From contig NZ_CP054706.1 of the NCBI RefSeq assembly GCF_016495865.1, forward strand, positions 1,178,001-1,242,000: a stretch of 64,000 bases of DNA. Reading direction: 5' to 3'. Numbering within the stretch: the first letter of the stretch is position 1; each line of letters begins with the position of its first letter. Shown here piece by piece: positions 61,752 through 64,000 of the stretch. Origin of the DNA: Salicibibacter cibi (lineage in GTDB: Bacteria; Bacillota; Bacilli; Bacillales; Marinococcaceae). Below the pieces are notes generated by a model, which did no database searches, was not told the origin of the DNA, and saw only the letters and a list, made by a program, of their open reading frames with translations. The translations under genes and the position numbers were made by a program.

Positions 61752-62717
61752 GTGAATTGTTTGCCTGCCACAATGATGGAAAAAGGAATTTATTACGGGA
61801 AAGCCGGCGATAAAATTGATCGCCACTTGCTCATTCGTCAAGCGACACGAGGGATAGCCAGCAACGGAAAGCCGTTTTTAACGTTGCGATTATCGGATAA
61901 TAGCGGCGATATTGAGGCGAAATTATGGGGAGTCAAACCGGAAGACGAACGTACGTATACCGGAAAAACGATTGTTTCTATACAGGGAGAAGTTTTCGAT
62001 TATCGCGGGCGTTTGCAGTTAAAAATTGCCCGGATACGACCGGTAAGCGATCAAGATCAAGTGAAAATAGAGGATCTCGTACCGACGGCCCCTATGAAAA
62101 AAACGGATATGTTTGAACACATCAATCAGTTTGTTTTTGATATCGAAAACGCTAAAATCCAACGAATGACACGTTTTTTGCTTAAAAAGCACCAACATGC
62201 ATTTTTGGACGCTCCGGCAGCAACGAGAAATCACCATGAGTTTATGTCCGGACTTGCTTATCACGTCGTATGTATGCTTCAGCTCGCCCAATCGGTTGTG
62301 CAATTGTATCCCAGTTTGAACAAAGATTTGCTTTATGCCGGGATCATCTTACACGATCTTGGCAAAGTGCGAGAATTGTCGGGACCGATTGACACGGAAT
62401 ATACGATTGAGGGAAACCTGATCGGGCATATCTCTCTTATGGCTGCAGAAATCCGGCAAACAGCCTCTGAATTGAAAATTGAAGGGGAAGAACCGATGTT
62501 GCTGGAACACCTTATTCTAAGCCACCACGGAAAAGGAGAATGGGGAAGCCCGAAACCTCCGCTTTTACGAGAAGCGGAAATTCTGCACTATATCGATAAT
62601 CTTGATGCAAAAATGAATATGATGGATCGGGCGTTGGGAAAAACCGAAGAGGGCCATTTCACAGAACGTATCCCCGCTTTGGAAAATCGGACATTTTACA
62701 AGCCGAAAAATATTTAA
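61752..62717 (+). CDS. yhaM: 3'-5' exoribonuclease YhaM
   Basis: 321 residues. Mn-dependent exonuclease that shortens RNA and single-stranded DNA from 3' ends. N-terminal OB fold ([22 protein letters not shown]), then an HD domain with FMSGLAYHV and ILHDLGKV, and [10 protein letters not shown] near the end. GTG 61752 fits an AGGGCGAG site; an ATG at 61773 is the alternative. In B. subtilis it is also next to yhaL and prsA. Confidence 0.94.
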   Translation: MNCLPATMMEKGIYYGKAGDKIDRHLLIRQATRGIASNGKPFLTLRLSDNSGDIEAKLWGVKPEDERTYTGKTIVSIQGEVFDYRGRLQLKIARIRPVSDQDQVKIEDLVPTAPMKKTDMFEHINQFVFDIENAKIQRMTRFLLKKHQHAFLDAPAATRNHHEFMSGLAYHVVCMLQLAQSVVQLYPSLNKDLLYAGIILHDLGKVRELSGPIDTEYTIEGNLIGHISLMAAEIRQTASELKIEGEEPMLLEHLILSHHGKGEWGSPKPPLLREAEILHYIDNLDAKMNMMDRALGKTEEGHFTERIPALENRTFYKPKNI

Positions 62718-62783
62718 AAGAGCATACAAGCCCTTCCGCCCTCATAAAGTAAAAGAAGAGGATTCGCAGAAGGGGTGGTCGAT

Positions 62784-63050
62784 TTGCAAGAACGGTCCAA
62801 ACGTATGCTGTTAACGCTTGTGATTATATTCCTAGGACTCGCAGTGCTGCAAAGGTTTACATCGGATGTAGCGATAACGACGATTCCGTGGTGGGTAACG
62901 GTGTTAATTTTGGCTGCAATCGTTTCCGGATATATGTGGATTCGGACAAGTCTTGAAGACAAAAAGGCAGAAGCGGAATGGATTGAACAAGAAGGGCGTG
63001 TCTACATTCGCAGAATGGAGCATGAACGCCAGCAACGGCAAGAACAATAA
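62784..63050 (+). CDS. yhaL: Sporulation protein YhaL
   Basis: 88 residues from TTG 62784 (AGAAGGGGTGG at 5-6 bases); GTG 62775 is possible. Two membrane helices (LLTLVIIFLGLAVLQRF and TVLILAAIVSGYMWI) followed by a charged helix rich in E, R and Q. YhaL has this place between yhaM and prsA in B. subtilis and is sporulation-associated. Confidence 0.8.
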   Translation: MQERSKRMLLTLVIIFLGLAVLQRFTSDVAITTIPWWVTVLILAAIVSGYMWIRTSLEDKKAEAEWIEQEGRVYIRRMEHERQQRQEQ

Positions 63051-63051
63051 G

Positions 63052-63083
63052 AAGCACCTCCAACCATTTGGGAGGTGCTTTCC
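63052..63083. terminator. Convergent terminator between yhaL and prsA
   Basis: AAGCACCTCC with GGAGGTGCTTT (63051-63081), short T run; serves both genes. Confidence 0.75.
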
Positions 63084-64000
63084 TTATTGCATGGGTTCTG
63101 CCTCGGATTCTTGCAGCCAACCTTCATATTCGCTGTCCATGATTTCAATATCGGACTCTTCCATGAGTTCCTGGATGACCTCTTCTGGCATTTTAGACTG
63201 TTCTTGTGTCAGTCTTGATTCGATTTCTTCTTCAAGCTCTTCATACGTTTCATTTCGGTCCAGGACTTCGATGATATGATAACCCATCTGTGATTCCACG
63301 GGATCGCTAATCTCTTCTATATCCAGCTCAAATGCAGCCTCAGCGAAATTTTCATCCATTTGGTGTCCTTCTTGAGGGAACGCTCCCACATTTCCGCCTT
63401 CCGGAACACTTGCCGTATCCTCGGAATACTCCTCAACAGCATCCTCGAAACTCATCTCGCCTTCAAGTTCGTTTAAAACTTCTTCGGCTGTTTCCACATC
63501 CTCGACGAGAATATGCCTGACTTCCACTTCGGTCAGTTCTTCTTCATTTTCTTCATAATAATCTTCTTTATCTTCTTCCGTAATGTCCACTTCCGCGGTG
63601 GACAGCTCCTCAATTACGACTTGGGGGAGCAAGAAATCTTCTTTCAGTTCATCGACGGAATCTACAGGGATCTGCAATTGCATTTGCAACATCTCCAGCA
63701 ATTGCTCGTCATCTTCGACGCCCATCTGTTCACGCATGTCCTCAAGTTCCGCGTCAACTTCTTCATCTCCGATATCCAGTTCTTCTGCCTGCTCCCTTAG
63801 GATAGTGTCTTGGACCATCTGGTTGAATAGCTCAGGGCCAAATTCATTTTTTAGTTCATCCGTAAATGCTTCTTCCGTCAATGAAGTTCCATCGATGTTG
63901 GCAATTTCCTCGCCGGAGTCGTTATCTGCATCTCCGTCATCATTGCATGCGGATAGCGCAATAGTTCCTGTTATGCATGCCGCCAGGGCAATTTTTGTTT
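63084..64000 (-). CDS. prsA: Foldase PrsA, parvulin-type lipoprotein (start outside window)
   Basis: The reading frame continues to the window edge; about 305 residues are visible and only the extreme N-terminus is missing. Lipoprotein signal with lipobox LSAC (near 63945), N-terminal chaperone lobes, and a parvulin peptidyl-prolyl isomerase domain (EVRHILVEDVETAEEVL, FAEAAFELDIEEISDPVESQMGYHIIEVLD). It folds secreted proteins at the membrane. D/E-rich to an extreme, as in halophiles. A partial gene only because the window ends. Confidence 0.93.
   Translation of the reverse strand, partial: TKIALAACITGTIALSACNDDGDADNDSGEEIANIDGTSLTEEAFTDELKNEFGPELFNQMVQDTILREQAEELDIGDEEVDAELEDMREQMGVEDDEQLLEMLQMQLQIPVDSVDELKEDFLLPQVVIEELSTAEVDITEEDKEDYYEENEEELTEVEVRHILVEDVETAEEVLNELEGEMSFEDAVEEYSEDTASVPEGGNVGAFPQEGHQMDENFAEAAFELDIEEISDPVESQMGYHIIEVLDRNETYEELEEEIESRLTQEQSKMPEEVIQELMEESDIEIMDSEYEGWLQESEAEPMQ

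Overview
The window comes from a spore-forming member of the Bacillaceae. The evidence is a typical Bacillus-type rRNA/tRNA block, a small acid-soluble spore protein, SpoVR, PrkA, YhbH and an Sda-like checkpoint protein, and long runs of gene order shared with Bacillus subtilis (queG-yhbB-trmL-prkA-yhbH and the yhe/yha block ending in prsA). Exported proteins (PrsA, a penicillin-binding protein, a Y/D/E-rich secreted protein) are very acidic, which suggests a halophilic or haloalkaliphilic lifestyle; Salicibibacter or a close relative is my guess, not something the sequence proves.

Layout. 1-5720: 3' end of 16S, a complete 23S, no recognisable 5S, a 14-gene tRNA array like the B. subtilis trnD cluster but without tRNA-Val, then dut and one more tRNA-Leu. 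5770-10740: TetR regulator with an exporter of the ABC-2 type, plus decayed sequence and small membrane proteins. 10738-20920: B3/B4 protein, queG, a DNA methyltransferase-repair gene, yhbB, trmL, an ABM monooxygenase, prkA, a secreted acidic protein, a signal peptidase and yhbH. 21190-25640: an accessory stretch with a MITE-like element, a frameshifted penicillin-binding protein gene, and a 1.7 kb scar bounded by a perfect 61-bp direct repeat that duplicates the 3' end of tRNA-Pro(GGG); the scar holds a PemK-like fragment, a dead IS30-type transposase and two small genes, one of them an Sda homologue.

25640-45980: msrA, a phospholipase D-type enzyme, pgcA, an N-acetyltransferase, acylphosphatase, spoVR, a four-gene acyl-CoA dehydrogenase/carboxylase operon under a near-perfect cre site, an SASP, and the yheE-yheB-yheA-yhaX-yhzC-yhaQ-yhaP block, then a YidC-type insertase and a His-rich protein. 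59680-64000 resumes the same backbone: cssRS, yhaM, yhaL and prsA.

Between them (about 45,996-59,566) sits a 13.5 kb integrated element with ICEBs1/Tn916-type conjugation genes (helP, conB, conC, conD, conE), a truncated tyrosine integrase and cargo (DUF418 protein with TetR, adaAB, an amino-acid permease, DUF1697, DinB, XRE pair). Its ends share a 19-bp core. The left end carries the 3' half of a tRNA-Thr(GGT), yet no tRNA 5' half is present at either end: joining the two flanks instead rebuilds a perfect transcription terminator. The simplest reading is that an element specific for tRNA-Thr landed in a terminator hairpin whose stem and loop mimic the tRNA anticodon arm. Loss of the integrase N-terminus, inversion of the con genes and absence of relaxase and coupling-protein genes suggest it is now stranded there. 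PrkA, YhbH and SpoVR, whose enteric counterparts (YeaG, YeaH, YcgB) act together, lie within 17 kb.
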